A stretch of 64,000 bases of DNA, taken from Desulfobacteraceae bacterium (GTDB lineage: Bacteria > Desulfobacterota > Desulfobacteria > Desulfobacterales > Desulfobacteraceae). Below are positions 45,344-55,637 of the stretch, in pieces. Below the pieces are notes generated by a model. It was not told the origin of the DNA. It made no database searches and was given only the letters and a program-made list of their open reading frames with translations. Both the position numbers and the translations under genes were made by a program. The stretch covers positions 1 through 64,000 of the forward strand of contig JAAEMK010000557.1 in NCBI GenBank assembly GCA_024225635.1, written 5' to 3'. How positions within the stretch are numbered: position 1 is the first letter of the stretch; each line of letters opens with the position of its first letter.

Positions 45344-46462
45344 CTATCCCCGGCTTTTGGCATACCACGCTTCAAAATCGAGTTCCACCTCAGCTGGAGC
45401 AGCAGGGGGGGCCTCCGTCATGGGGGCTTGGTTGGCCCGGTGCTCCACCAATTGTTTTATTTCTTTCATTTCGTTCATCAACAGTGAGATCTTGTTTTCC
45501 ATCCGTTCAAGCAAGACCGTGAGGTCGGGTTCTTGCGTATCCGTCTCCTTGTTTTTGGGGGCGGTGTTGTCTGGCCTGGCGGCTCCCGGAATTTTGGATT
45601 CGGCGTTTTCAGGGATGACTGACCCGGAGTCCTTGGGGCGTTTCCCCGGGGAAACGGGCTGGTTTTCAGCAAGAAAGCCCAGACAGCGGTGCCAGAACTG
45701 TTCAAGGGGCATGGGGGCCGGGTTTTTATCTTTGGAGAGCAGTTTTCTCCCAAGAAGGTGAATGCACTTGGACGCGGTTGAATCGGGAAACAGCTTGAGA
45801 AACGGTGTCTGGGCGATCACGGCCATGGGAATGTGTTTGTCCCTGGCAACGATGCCAAGGGGACTGAGCTTGACCGAGAGAAACCGGTTGACCGTGTCCC
45901 GGAGCTGGCTGTAAGCCTGCTTGGCATTGTTCGTCTGTTTTACCTGGTTTACCACCACGTTTACGGTGCTGGTGTAGCGCTTCCTGGAGAGGACCTTCAA
46001 AAGTGCATAGGCATCGGTGAGGGAGGTGGGTTCCGGCGTGACCACTAGCAGAATCTCCTGGCTCGCCATGCAGAAGGAGAGAACCTGGGACGATATGCCG
46101 GCGGAGGTGTCAAAAATAAAATAGTCATACTCCCCAAGACCGAGGAAGGAACGGATCAGCCGCTGTGCCTCCGCCCGGGTGAGATCCGCCATTCGCTCCA
46201 CCCCGCTGCTTCCTGGAATGATGTCGATCCCCTGGAAATTTTTGATGAGGATATCCCCGAGTTCGAGGCTGCCGTCGATCACGGCCTCAAGATCGTTTTC
46301 CGGCTGAATGCCGGTGAGGATGTTAATGTTGGCAAGGCCGAGATCCGCGTCAAACAGGCAGACCCGCTGGTTTGCCGAGGCAAGTTCAAGGGCGAGGTTA
46401 AGGCTGATGCTGGTTTTTCCAACGCCGCCCTTGCCGCTGGTGATGGTGATTACTCTTGGCAT
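45344..46462 (-). CDS. MinD/FlhG-like ATPase with C-terminal extension
   Basis: A 372-residue deviant-Walker ATPase (ITSGKGGVGKTSISLNLAL), with DADLGLANINILTG and VVVNQVKQTNNAKQAYSQL, closest in style to FlhG/YlxH, which sets flagellar number or place. Beyond residue about 255 it has a proline- and charge-rich linker and a short coiled coil (LLERMENKISLLMNEMKEI) not seen in FlhG. No flhF is adjacent. It overlaps the upstream MshEN-like gene by 13 bp, in one operon with a sensor kinase. Confidence 0.87.
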   Translation of the reverse strand: MPRVITITSGKGGVGKTSISLNLALELASANQRVCLFDADLGLANINILTGIQPENDLEAVIDGSLELGDILIKNFQGIDIIPGSSGVERMADLTRAEAQRLIRSFLGLGEYDYFIFDTSAGISSQVLSFCMASQEILLVVTPEPTSLTDAYALLKVLSRKRYTSTVNVVVNQVKQTNNAKQAYSQLRDTVNRFLSVKLSPLGIVARDKHIPMAVIAQTPFLKLFPDSTASKCIHLLGRKLLSKDKNPAPMPLEQFWHRCLGFLAENQPVSPGKRPKDSGSVIPENAESKIPGAARPDNTAPKNKETDTQEPDLTVLLERMENKISLLMNEMKEIKQLVEHRANQAPMTEAPPAAPAEVELDFEAWYAKSRG

Positions 46463-47439
46463 GTGACTTGTTTCAATCCTTTTGGGACAGCGACGACAAT
46501 GGGCTCCTGTCCTTGTTTCCTTAAAGAATAGGTTATCCCCGTAACCCTGTATTTGTCCCTTAGTTTTCCGTGCTCCCCTTTGATGAATTCATGGAAGGCC
46601 CGGGACCTTGCAATGGAATGATTTCCCCCGGCCAATGTTCTCACCATTTCGTACCGCTTGTACAGGGACTGGATCTTGTTGCTTTCAATTTCCGGGTCCG
46701 TGATGGTGACCTGGAAATTGAGGAGAAGGGATAGATCCGGGGATTGTTCCTGGACAACGGGTTCTCCGCTTTCCCCGTAAAGCTGGTTGAACAGGTTCTT
46801 GAAGCCTGAAAATGGGATGAAGACCGCCTTGAATCTGAGATGGGGGAACCGGGTGCTCAGTTTTTTCAAGGGCAACAGCGCGTCAGGTTCTACAATCCCC
46901 ACAAGGATCACCTTTTCCCGGAGAACCAGGGGGATCATCCTGTACCCGAGGGCAAGGCGCTTTTCAACAATGGTGGACAGATCCTCGGCCATGGCATGGT
47001 TGAACCTGAACTCCTGGAGGGTTCGGTAGGGAATCCTGTAGTGGTCGTACACCAGTTTCTGGAGTTCAACCACCGTGATCATTCCCTGGCTCAGCAGGGT
47101 TGCAAACAGGGAGGTGCCCGAAGCCTTTGCCTTCAGGCTGGCCTGGGCCAATGCATTGGACGGGAGCTTCTCGTCCCTGACAAGGGTCTGTTCAATGGTG
47201 ACAAGCTTGTTGTATTTGTGAAGCACCCAGTAGTTGTCAAGGGGGGTGATGAGGTTCAAATCGCACAGGATCATCCCGAAACGCCTGCTTGAATCCAGCA
47301 GGGGAGACTCTTCTCCCCGTTTCTGGACGGCAAGGACCCTGTCGATATCTTCCTGGTTGATCAATCCTTCCCTGACAAGGATTTCTCCGGTTCTAAGGGC
47401 GGGTAAACCTTCCGGTTTGGTTTGGGGCAATGATTTCAA
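46450..47439 (-). CDS. MshEN/GspE N-terminal domain protein
   Basis: A 329-residue protein with two segments resembling the N-terminal domain of type II secretion/pilus ATPases (residues about 15-60: TGEILVREGLINQEDIDRVL; about 95-230: GTSLFATLLSQGMITVVEL, then RMIPLVLREKVILVGIVEP). No ATPase domain follows. MshEN domains can bind cyclic di-GMP, so it may be a second-messenger adaptor. TTG start at 47439 with GGAAA upstream. Lies between the sensor kinase and the MinD-like gene. Confidence 0.72.
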   Translation of the reverse strand: MKSLPQTKPEGLPALRTGEILVREGLINQEDIDRVLAVQKRGEESPLLDSSRRFGMILCDLNLITPLDNYWVLHKYNKLVTIEQTLVRDEKLPSNALAQASLKAKASGTSLFATLLSQGMITVVELQKLVYDHYRIPYRTLQEFRFNHAMAEDLSTIVEKRLALGYRMIPLVLREKVILVGIVEPDALLPLKKLSTRFPHLRFKAVFIPFSGFKNLFNQLYGESGEPVVQEQSPDLSLLLNFQVTITDPEIESNKIQSLYKRYEMVRTLAGGNHSIARSRAFHEFIKGEHGKLRDKYRVTGITYSLRKQGQEPIVVAVPKGLKQVTCQE

Positions 47440-47451
47440 TAATGGTTTCCT

Positions 47452-49614
47452 TTAGTGTTGATGAATCGGTTCATCATCGATGACCTGGTGAAGAACCGGT
47501 TTGGGCGAGGTGACCGGCAACAGGATGGTGAAGCAGGTTCCCTCTGTTGAGCCGCTCTTGCAGGTGATGGTGCCGCTGAGACTCCGGATGATGGAGTGGA
47601 CGATGGAAAGTCCAAGCCCTGAGTTGTTGGCTCCCTTGGTGCTGTTGTATGGTTCGAACAGTTTCTCCCTGATGGTGTCGGGAATGCCGGGACCGTTGTC
47701 CCGGATGGTGATTTCAATGCTGCCCGGGGTTTTGCGCTTCTCATCGATCAATATCTTGGAAGATCCCGGAACAAAACGAATATTGATATTGATCTCCCCG
47801 CCCTTGTCCATTGCTTCGGCAGCGTTTTTTACAAGGTTGATCAGCACCTGCTTGAGACCGTTTTTGTCGGTGGTGATGGGGGGAATATCCGGGGCGGCAA
47901 CCAGGGTTGCCTCGATGCCCCTGGGTAACAAGAGCGATTTTTTGATGATATCGAGCACAGCCGAGTAGAGTTTGTCGATATCAACGGACTTGAACTCGGC
48001 AATGTCGGGTTTTGAAAAATCCGACAGCTTGCGGATCAGGCCCGAGATGCGGTCGATCTCCTCGCTGACCACCTTGAGTTCCGACTGGGCCGGGTGCTTG
48101 TCCGGCAGCTTCATGCTCAACAGGGTCAGGTAATTTGTAATGATTCCGATGGGGTTGTTCACCTCGTGAACTATTTTTCGGGTGATGGCGGTAAAGGCCT
48201 GCATCCGTTCGTTCTGGAGGATGGAGGCGGACTCTTTTCGATGATTCAAGGCCTTGAGGCACAAGGCTGTCTGGCGTGAAAAGAGTTTCAGCAGGGAACT
48301 GTTTTCCAACAGGATGTTTTTGTGGGCCTGGTCGATGCCAAGGACGATCACCCCCACGGGGCTGTCAACGGCCTTCATGGGAATGCAGCAGAGGCCGTCT
48401 GTCTCCAGGAGGCGCATGAGCTGGATGTCCGAGATGGCCGGGGAGGTGTTGTTGGCAGCCAGGCTGTTCAAGATCCGGTTGTTTTGCAAAGAGGCGGTCA
48501 GAAGACTCGAGGTGTTGGACATGGGGATGGCAATGGTCCCGAGTATCCTGTGGTGCTTGTCCCTGGGGCTGCACCTTCCGGTCAGCAGGTTCTTTTCTTT
48601 ATCATAGAGAAAGTAGAAGATCCTGGGGATGCGGAATAGGATCTTGATGCCGTTTTCCGTGATGCTCAACACCGAATCGATCTCTTCGGCATTCAAAAGG
48701 TTCTGGAGGGTTCCGTGGAAGAGGGCGATCTCCTTGATCTTCCGGGTCAGGGCGTCGTTGGCGGGCACCAGGACTCCGGTGGCATCAGGGGTCGGGATGC
48801 CAAGGCTCCTGGCCATTGCGTCTGCTTCCTCCCCGGCCTTGGTGAGCATGTCTGCAAGGCGGGACTGTTCAATTCCGCTGAGCTCGAGCACGGCCGGATC
48901 ATCCGCTCCCTTGTCCGCAAGGCGGTTGGAGACAAAGACGATCTTCACAAGATCCAGGGCGTTGGCGATCTCCCCGGGGGAGGCGTTCACGTAGAGCACG
49001 GCATCGGCCATGAGGGGGTTCAGGCGCCACTGGTCGAACAGCCAGGAACTGATCTCCTCGGTGGTTGTGTCGAATCTTTCTTTCTCGGCTGCGATCCGGT
49101 CCTTTTCATCTCCCTGGTCAGCCAGAATTTCCAGGTACTCCCCGGGAAAGTTCTGGGCAAGCAAGAGTTTTCCGATCTCGTGGAGAAGCCCCGCAAGAAA
49201 CGCTTCATCCGGCTGGGAAAGCTTCAGTTCCATGGATATGTTCTTTGCGAGAACCGCGCATTTATAGGAATGGTTCCAGAAGGTTGCGATATCAAACTCG
49301 GAACTTATGGTGGAGAGCTTGAACACATGCATGGCCGAGGCGCTGATGGCGATGTTTTTGATGGTGTCCATTCCAAGGTAGACCACGGCGGTTTCGATGG
49401 TGTCGGGGGCCTTGGGAATATTGAGATAGGCGGAACCGATAATCTCCATCAGCCTGGATGTGAGCCCCGGATCCGCGGAAATGATCTGTGACAGATCCCG
49501 GATGTCCGTTTCGTCGTTGTTACAGGCTTCGATCAGCTTGACCACCACCTGGGGAAGCTGGGGAAGGTTTCCCGACTGTCTGATCCTTTCAAATGTTCTG
49601 TTTCGCGATATCAT
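47452..49614 (-). CDS. HDOD-GAF sensor histidine kinase
   Basis: A 720-residue cytoplasmic kinase. Residues about 15-210 are an HDOD domain (LPQLPQVVVKLIEA, LIGL-type AFLAGLLHEIGKLLLAQNF), about 300-460 a GAF-like sensor, then a HisKA-type dimerisation helix with KIVHEVNNPIGIITNYLT (phospho-His) and a HATPase (RDNGPGIPDTIREKLFEPY, SGLGLSIVHSI). No membrane segment. No response regulator is in the same operon; the next genes are the MshEN-like and MinD-like proteins. Confidence 0.9.
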   Translation of the reverse strand: MISRNRTFERIRQSGNLPQLPQVVVKLIEACNNDETDIRDLSQIISADPGLTSRLMEIIGSAYLNIPKAPDTIETAVVYLGMDTIKNIAISASAMHVFKLSTISSEFDIATFWNHSYKCAVLAKNISMELKLSQPDEAFLAGLLHEIGKLLLAQNFPGEYLEILADQGDEKDRIAAEKERFDTTTEEISSWLFDQWRLNPLMADAVLYVNASPGEIANALDLVKIVFVSNRLADKGADDPAVLELSGIEQSRLADMLTKAGEEADAMARSLGIPTPDATGVLVPANDALTRKIKEIALFHGTLQNLLNAEEIDSVLSITENGIKILFRIPRIFYFLYDKEKNLLTGRCSPRDKHHRILGTIAIPMSNTSSLLTASLQNNRILNSLAANNTSPAISDIQLMRLLETDGLCCIPMKAVDSPVGVIVLGIDQAHKNILLENSSLLKLFSRQTALCLKALNHRKESASILQNERMQAFTAITRKIVHEVNNPIGIITNYLTLLSMKLPDKHPAQSELKVVSEEIDRISGLIRKLSDFSKPDIAEFKSVDIDKLYSAVLDIIKKSLLLPRGIEATLVAAPDIPPITTDKNGLKQVLINLVKNAAEAMDKGGEININIRFVPGSSKILIDEKRKTPGSIEITIRDNGPGIPDTIREKLFEPYNSTKGANNSGLGLSIVHSIIRSLSGTITCKSGSTEGTCFTILLPVTSPKPVLHQVIDDEPIHQH

Positions 49615-49742
49615 CTCACCTCTTTGTCTGTCAGGCCCGTTTCAATCTCTGTTCCGCCGAAAAAACCGATCAACCATACTTAGGTATCTATAGTTAATCT
49701 GCCTTTATAAAGCAACCTTAATATAGGACGAGAAGAGGGATC

Positions 49743-50041
49743 TTGGGGACAGTTTTAACATACTTCGGGGACATATCTTCAAACTTAGGGGACAGATATA
49801 AATCGAATCTTCGGGGACACGAATCTTCGGGGACAGATTTAAATCTGTCCCCATGGGGCCCAAATCTGTCTCCATGGCCCATGGTCCCACAATCAACGGG
49901 GACAGGCCCGAAGTTAGGGGACAGATTAAAATCTGTCCCCAATTGGCCCATTGGCCAAAATCTGTCTCCATTAATCAATCTGTCCCTAATGATCTCATTG
50001 GCAATAAGTCTGTCCCCTGTCCTCGTCCCCGGCTCGTCCCC
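49743..50041. repeat. Dense GGGGACA / TGTCCCC palindrome cluster
   Basis: The 685-bp gap between the kinase gene and metF holds about 300 bp packed with GGGGACA and TGTCCCC units, many nested. Two clear 24-bp palindromes, each an ACAGATT core between GGGG and CCCC ends, lie at 49829-49852 and 49917-49940. Several variants (GGGGACATA, TGTCTCC) look decayed. It resembles REP-type elements moved by Y1/RAYT transposases; none is encoded here. Confidence 0.75.
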
Positions 50042-50071
50042 TGCGAATTTCATTCAGTTAGTAAATAATCC

Positions 50072-50101
50072 TTGACAAACCCGTCACGATTCAATTAGTA
50101 A
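50072..50101 (+). promoter_or_regulatory. Possible promoter of the metF-hdrA-mvhD-metV operon
   Basis: TTGACA (50072-50077) followed by TAGTAA (50096-50101, 18-bp spacing). It leaves a leader of about 190 bp before metF in which I see no known riboswitch. The surrounding CCTTGACAAA...TCACGATT resembles the sat upstream region. Confidence 0.4.
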
Positions 50102-50299
50102 TTGTTATAAAAACCAAACCGAATTTAAAAATCAGACGAGATGGGCTCTTTGGACGCTTTTTACAGCCGGTCATCGAGTTCTATTACCCCCGTTCTTCGT
50201 TCGTATCGCATTTATATAATGCTCATCTCCATACACGGCCCATTAAAAAAACGCGAAAAATTGTCAGTTTAACCGGATCGCTTTTTCGGAGGTGCACCC

Positions 50300-51184
50300 A
50301 TGCAGTTTAGGAAAAGATTGGAAACCGGCGAATTCGCCTGTATTGTTCAGATCGATCCGCCCAAGGGAACGGATGTTTCGATCATGGTAAGCAGCGCCCT
50401 GAATGTTAAGGGCGTTGTCGACGCCTTTCTCGTACCTGAAATGACCAGCGGTGTCATGCGCATGACCTCCCTTGGGGCAAGCCTGGTGCTCCGGCAGAAC
50501 GGGCTTGGCACCATCATGCAGGTCTCCTGCCGGGACAGGAATCGCCTTGCGCTCCAGGGCGACATCCTGGCTGCCGATGCCCTGGGGGTGAATGCCCTCA
50601 TGGTGGTGACCGGTGAGGATCCCTCCAGGGGGGATCATGTCGATGCAAAAGCGGTGTATGATATTACCCCGGACGAACTTCTGGAAGGGCTCATCACCCT
50701 TGAAAGCGGACGTGATTTCGCCGGTGTGGAACTGAACGGCACCCCTGATATGGTCAAGGGCGCAGGCCTTGAAACCTGTCTTCGGGGCGGAGAGAGGGAG
50801 AAGGAACTTGACCGGATGAAACGGATGATCGACCTTGGCGTCCGTTATTTCATCACCCAGCCCCTGTTTGAATTTTCCATGACGGAACCGTTTCTTCGAA
50901 CCGCCATGAAAAACGAGGTCACCATCATTCCCTCTATCCTGCTGTTGAAATCCCTTGGCATGGCGCGGTACATGGCCAGGAACGTTTCCCATGTCACCAT
51001 GCCGGATACGGTGATCCAGACCCTTCAACAGGCGCCTGACAAGGTAAGGGCCTCGGTGGGCATGGCAAAGCAGCTGATCGCCGGGGTGAAGGAATACGGC
51101 TATGGCGGTGTCAATGTTTCGTGCATGGGGTGGGAAGGTAAGCTTCCCGAAATACTGGGGGTCATGGAAGGGTTAAAAGGGTAG
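50300..51184 (+). CDS. metF: Methylenetetrahydrofolate reductase family protein (first MetF)
   Basis: A 294-residue FAD TIM-barrel protein of the MetF superfamily. It has the cofactor-site pattern [20 protein letters not shown] and [15 protein letters not shown], then [12 protein letters not shown] and a C-terminal [17 protein letters not shown]. It reduces, or helps reduce, methylene-THF to methyl-THF. CGGAGGTG precedes the start. First gene of the operon with hdrA and mvhD; a second MetF ends it. Which of them is catalytic is not clear. Confidence 0.88.
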   Translation: MQFRKRLETGEFACIVQIDPPKGTDVSIMVSSALNVKGVVDAFLVPEMTSGVMRMTSLGASLVLRQNGLGTIMQVSCRDRNRLALQGDILAADALGVNALMVVTGEDPSRGDHVDAKAVYDITPDELLEGLITLESGRDFAGVELNGTPDMVKGAGLETCLRGGEREKELDRMKRMIDLGVRYFITQPLFEFSMTEPFLRTAMKNEVTIIPSILLLKSLGMARYMARNVSHVTMPDTVIQTLQQAPDKVRASVGMAKQLIAGVKEYGYGGVNVSCMGWEGKLPEILGVMEGLKG

Positions 51185-51194
51185 GAGGGATGAA

Positions 51195-54100
51195 ATGACG
51201 GAAAAATCGCTGTCTACAAATAATCTTGCCGGGGCGGTCATGGTGCTGGGGGGCGGCATTGCAGGGATGCAGTCTGCCATTGATCTTGCAAATTCAGGTT
51301 ATTATGTCTACCTGGTTGAGCGTTCCCATGCCATTGGTGGAATGATGGCCCAGCTCGATAAAACGTTTCCAACCAATGACTGCACCATGTGAGTCATCTC
51401 ACCAAAACTGGTCGAGGTCGGCCGGCATCTGAACATCGAGCTGTTAACCAATACGGAATTTTTGACGCTTGAGGGGGAAAAGGGGGAGTTCACGGCCCGG
51501 ATTCGGGAGAACCCCCGGTATGTGGATCTTTCAAAATGCACCAGCTGCGGGGAGTGCGCCAAGGTGTGTCCCGTGGAGGTGGAAAGCGAGCACAACCAGG
51601 GACTCAACTCAAGAAAGGCCATATTCAAGCAGTATGAGCAGGCTATTCCCGGGGCGTTTGGCATTTCAAAACGCTCGGTCGCCCCGTGCAAGGCCACCTG
51701 TCCCGCCCATGTGAGCATCCAGGGATTCATTGCCCTCATGGGTCAGGGCAAGCATAGGGAGGCCCTGAAGCTGTTCAAGCAGGCCCATCCCTTTCCGGGG
51801 TCCTGCGGCAGGGTGTGCCATCATCCCTGTGAGTCAGAGTGTACCCGGGGCTCCCTTGAGGGCCCCCTGGCCATCCAGCATCTCCACCGGTACCTGGGGG
51901 ACCTCGATCTTGCGGGGGATGATCCCTGGCTGCCTGAAATCCCGGAGAAGAGGGACGAGAAGGTCGCCATCGTGGGCGCGGGTCCGGCAGGGCTCACTGC
52001 GGCCTATTTCCTGGCCCAGCAGGGGTACGGGGTCACCGTGTTTGAAAAGCTGCCCGTCAGGGGCGGCATGATGGCCGTGGGAATTCCCGAGTACCGCCTG
52101 CCCAACACGGAGCTTGAAAAAGAGATCGCCGTCATTGAGCGCCTGGGGGTGGATATCCAGACCAACGTGGAGTTCGGGGTGGACATCACCCTGGACAGCC
52201 TGAAAAAAGAGGGGTATGGCGCATTGTTCATGGCCGTCGGCCTCCACGGGAGCCGGGGGCTCGGGGTTCCCGGAGAAGAATTCAACGGGGTGCTCAAGGG
52301 GGTCTCCTTTCTCAAGGCGGCGGCCCTGAAAACCGCGGAAAGGCTTGACGGCCGGGTGGTTGTCATCGGCGGCGGCAATGTGGCCGTGGATGTGGCCCTG
52401 ACCGCACGGCGCCTGGGGGCCGGCGAGGTCACCATGGTCTGCCTGGAGAAAAGGGAGGAGATGCCCGCCTGGGACTATGAGATCGAGGATGCCCTGGAGG
52501 AAGGGGTGGTAATCGAAAACAGCCTGGGGCCCGTCCGGTTCATTGGAAAGCAGGAATTCGTCACCGGGGTGGAGTTCAAGCGGTGCACCGCCGTGTTTGA
52601 CGAAAGCGGCAGGTTCAATCCCCAATATGATGAGACAGACATCACCACCATGGGCTGCGACCATGTGATCGTGGCCATCGGTCAGACCGGAGAATTGGGA
52701 TTTGCCGGCAGCCAGGGGATCTCCGTTACTCGTCAGGGGGGAATCGAGGCCGACTCACTCACCCTCCAGACCCCTGTCCCCTGGGTGTTTGCGGGCGGGG
52801 ATGCCGTGTACGGCCCGAAATCCGTGGTGGATGCCGTGGCCTCGGGCAGGTCGGCGGCAACGAGTATCCACAGGTTCCTCAACAACGAGGACCTGACCCT
52901 TGATCGGGAGCCCCGGTATGAGTTTGAAAAACCCGAGGTCTCAAACGAACCCCATAACCCCAGAGTGGCCCTTGAAAAGCTTGCTCCCCAAAAGAGGGAG
53001 GGCAATTTCAACGAGGTGAACCCGGGACTTTCCCCGGACCAGGTGACGGCGGAGGTTTCCCGCTGCCTTTCCTGCGGCATCTGCTCCGAGTGTTACCAGT
53101 GCGTGGACGCCTGCCTTGCCGGCGCCATCGACCATTTTCAACCCCCTGTGGAGCGGGATCTTTCCGTGGGCTCGGTGATCATGGCTTCGGGAAGCCGGCC
53201 CTTTGATCCGTCGGGCCTTGACGACACCTACATGTACAAGCGGTCCCCCAATGTGATGACAAGCCTTGAGTTCGAGCGGATACTGAGCGCGGGCGGGCCC
53301 ACCATGGGCCATCTTGCCCGGCCCTCCGACAGCAAGGAGCCTGAGAAGATCGCCTGGCTCCAGTGCATCGGCTCCAGGGATACCAACCGGTGCAACAACG
53401 GCTACTGCTCCTCGGTCTGCTGCATGTATGCGGTCAAGGACGCCATGATCGCCAAGGAACACTCGAAAAAGGAGCTTGACTGCGCCATCTTCAATATGGA
53501 CATGCGTACCTTTGGCAAGGATTACGAGAAGTATTATGCCAGGGCCAGGGACGAGGATAATGTAAGGTTCGTGAAATCAAGGATTCACAGCGTGGACGAG
53601 GTGAGGGAGACGGGAAATCTCATCCTTAACTATGCGGACGAAACGGGTACCATGGTGACCGAGGAGTTTGACATGGTGATCCTGTCCGTGGGCCTTGAGA
53701 TCCCCCTGGAGAACCAGGCCCTTGCCCGGCGCATGGGCGTGGACCTTGACACCTACGGCTTTGCAAAGACCTCTCCCTTCAATCCCCTGGAGAGTTCACG
53801 GCCCGGGGTCTATGTGGCGGGCGTGTTCCAGGGGCCCAAGGATATTCCCTCCTCGGTCACGGAAGCGAGCGGGGCCGCCTGTGCCGCCGGCATGGAGCTT
53901 GGTCCGGCCAGGAACAGCCGCACCCGGTCGGTGGAAGTGGTGGAGGAGCGGGACGTGCTCCAGGAAGAACCCAGGATAGGTGTCTTTGTGTGCAAGTGCG
54001 GCATCAACATTGCCGGCATAGTGGATGTGGAGTTGGTGAACGAGTACGCTAAAACACTGCCTAACGTTGTATACACGGAAATGAACCTTTTTACCTGCTC

Positions 54101-55637
54101 CCAGGATGCCCAGGACGGGATCAAAAAGAAGATCCTGGAGGAGGGGCTCAACCGGGTGGTGGTGGCTTCCTGCACCCCAAAGACCCACGAGGGCATCTTC
54201 ATGGATACCCTGGAGAAGAGCGGGCTCAACAAGTACCTGTTTGAGATGGCCAACATTAGAAACCAGGACTCCTGGATGCACTTCGATTCCCCTGAAAAGG
54301 CCACGGACAAGGCCAAGGACCTGGTTCGCATGGCCGTGGCACGGGTGGCGACCCTTACCCCCCTCCATGAAAAGCGGATTTCGGTCACGAAGAGAGCCAT
54401 CGTGATCGGCGGCGGTATTGCCGGTATGACAGCGGCAAAGGGCCTTGGCGACCAAGGCTTTGACGTGGTGCTCGTGGAAAAGGAGCAGCAGCTGGGAGGT
54501 CTTGGAAACCGTCTTGTCACCACGGTGGAGGGGGCGGACATCCGGGATTATGTGGCTCAACTTGCGGAAAGGGTCGAGGCCCATGAACGGATCCAGGTGC
54601 TCAAGGAGTCCCTCATTGTCGGGTTTACGGGGTACAAGGGCAATTTCACCACAGAGGTGCTGGTGGGGCCGGGAATGTACGAGCGAAAGATCGACCACGG
54701 CGTGATGATCATTGCCACCGGGGCCGACGAGTACACCCCCGTGGAATACCTCTATCCCGAGAGCGACCGGGTGGTCACCCAGACCGAGCTCTCCCGGATG
54801 CTCGAAGAGAAGGGCGCAGGGGAGATGAACCAGGTGGTGATGATCCAGTGCGTGGGGTCCAGGAACGAGGAAAATCCCAACTGCTCCAGGGTCTGCTGCC
54901 AGGCGGCCGTGAAAAACGCCCTTACCATCAAGAAGCGCAATCCCGATACCGAGGTGTTCATCCTCTACAGGGATATGCGGATGTATGCCATGCTCGAGGA
55001 GTACTATACCGAGGCAAGGAATCTCGGAGTGCTCTTCTTCCGGTTTGACAGGGACGATCCCCCTGTGGTGGAAGAGACGGACACGGGTCTTACGGTGACG
55101 TTCACCGATCATGTCCTTGGCAGGAAGCTTGCGGTGGATGCCGATCTTCTGGCGCTTTCGGCGGGCATGACCGCCGCCGACACCGAGGAGCTCTCCTCCA
55201 TTCTCAAGATCGGCCGGAACCCGGAGGGCTTTTTCATGGAGGCCCATGTGAAGCTCAGGCCCGTGGATTCGGCAACCGAAGGGGTTTTTCTTTGCGGAAC
55301 GGCCCACGGTCCCAAGCTGATCAGCGAAACCATCAGCCAGGCCCTGGCCGCGGCCTCCAGGGCCACGACCTTCCTTTCCCAGGAGTATCTCACCCTTTCC
55401 GCCGTGACAGCCGAGGTGGATCCGGAGCACTGCGCCTCCTGTCTCATCTGTGTTCGCTCCTGTCCCTATGAGGTGCCGGTGATCAATGACGAGGGGGTGA
55501 GCTACATCGACGCCGCCCTTTGTCACGGGTGCGGGGTGTGCGCATCCGAATGCCCGGCCAAGACCATCAAACTGAACTGGTATGAGGACAACCAATTGCT
55601 CAGCAAGGTGGAATCCTTGCTGGAGGAGGTCGTATGA
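51195..55637 (+). CDS. hdrA: HdrA-GltD-HdrA fusion with in-frame UGA (selenoprotein)
   Basis: Reading UGA 51390-51392 as selenocysteine (residue 66, [16 protein letters not shown]) gives one 1480-residue flavoprotein. Order: HdrA N-terminal FAD fold ([20 protein letters not shown]), ferredoxin site [13 protein letters not shown] (about 115), GltD-like NAD(P)H module ([24 protein letters not shown] near 257), cysteine cluster [13 protein letters not shown] (about 625), rest of HdrA (QCIGSRD near 720), a second HdrA module (CKCGINIAG about 930; [13 protein letters not shown] about 1067), and two 4Fe-4S sites at the end ([24 protein letters not shown]). Usual HdrA has Cys at residue 66. AGGAGG precedes the ATG. 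It likely moves electrons, possibly by bifurcation, between NAD(P)H, MvhD and MetF/V. Confidence 0.9.
51408..51425 (+). promoter_or_regulatory. bSECIS element of hdrA
   Basis: A 6-bp stem (51408-51413 with 51420-51425, two G-U pairs) carries the loop GAGGUC, which starts 22 nt after the UGA. The GGU in the loop matches the SelB recognition bases of the classic Escherichia coli fdhF element. Confidence 0.75.

Noticed and set aside
53796-55595. 599-codon minus-strand frame inside hdrA
   Set aside because: A shadow of GC-rich codon bias; the plus-strand HdrA reading has many conserved motifs.
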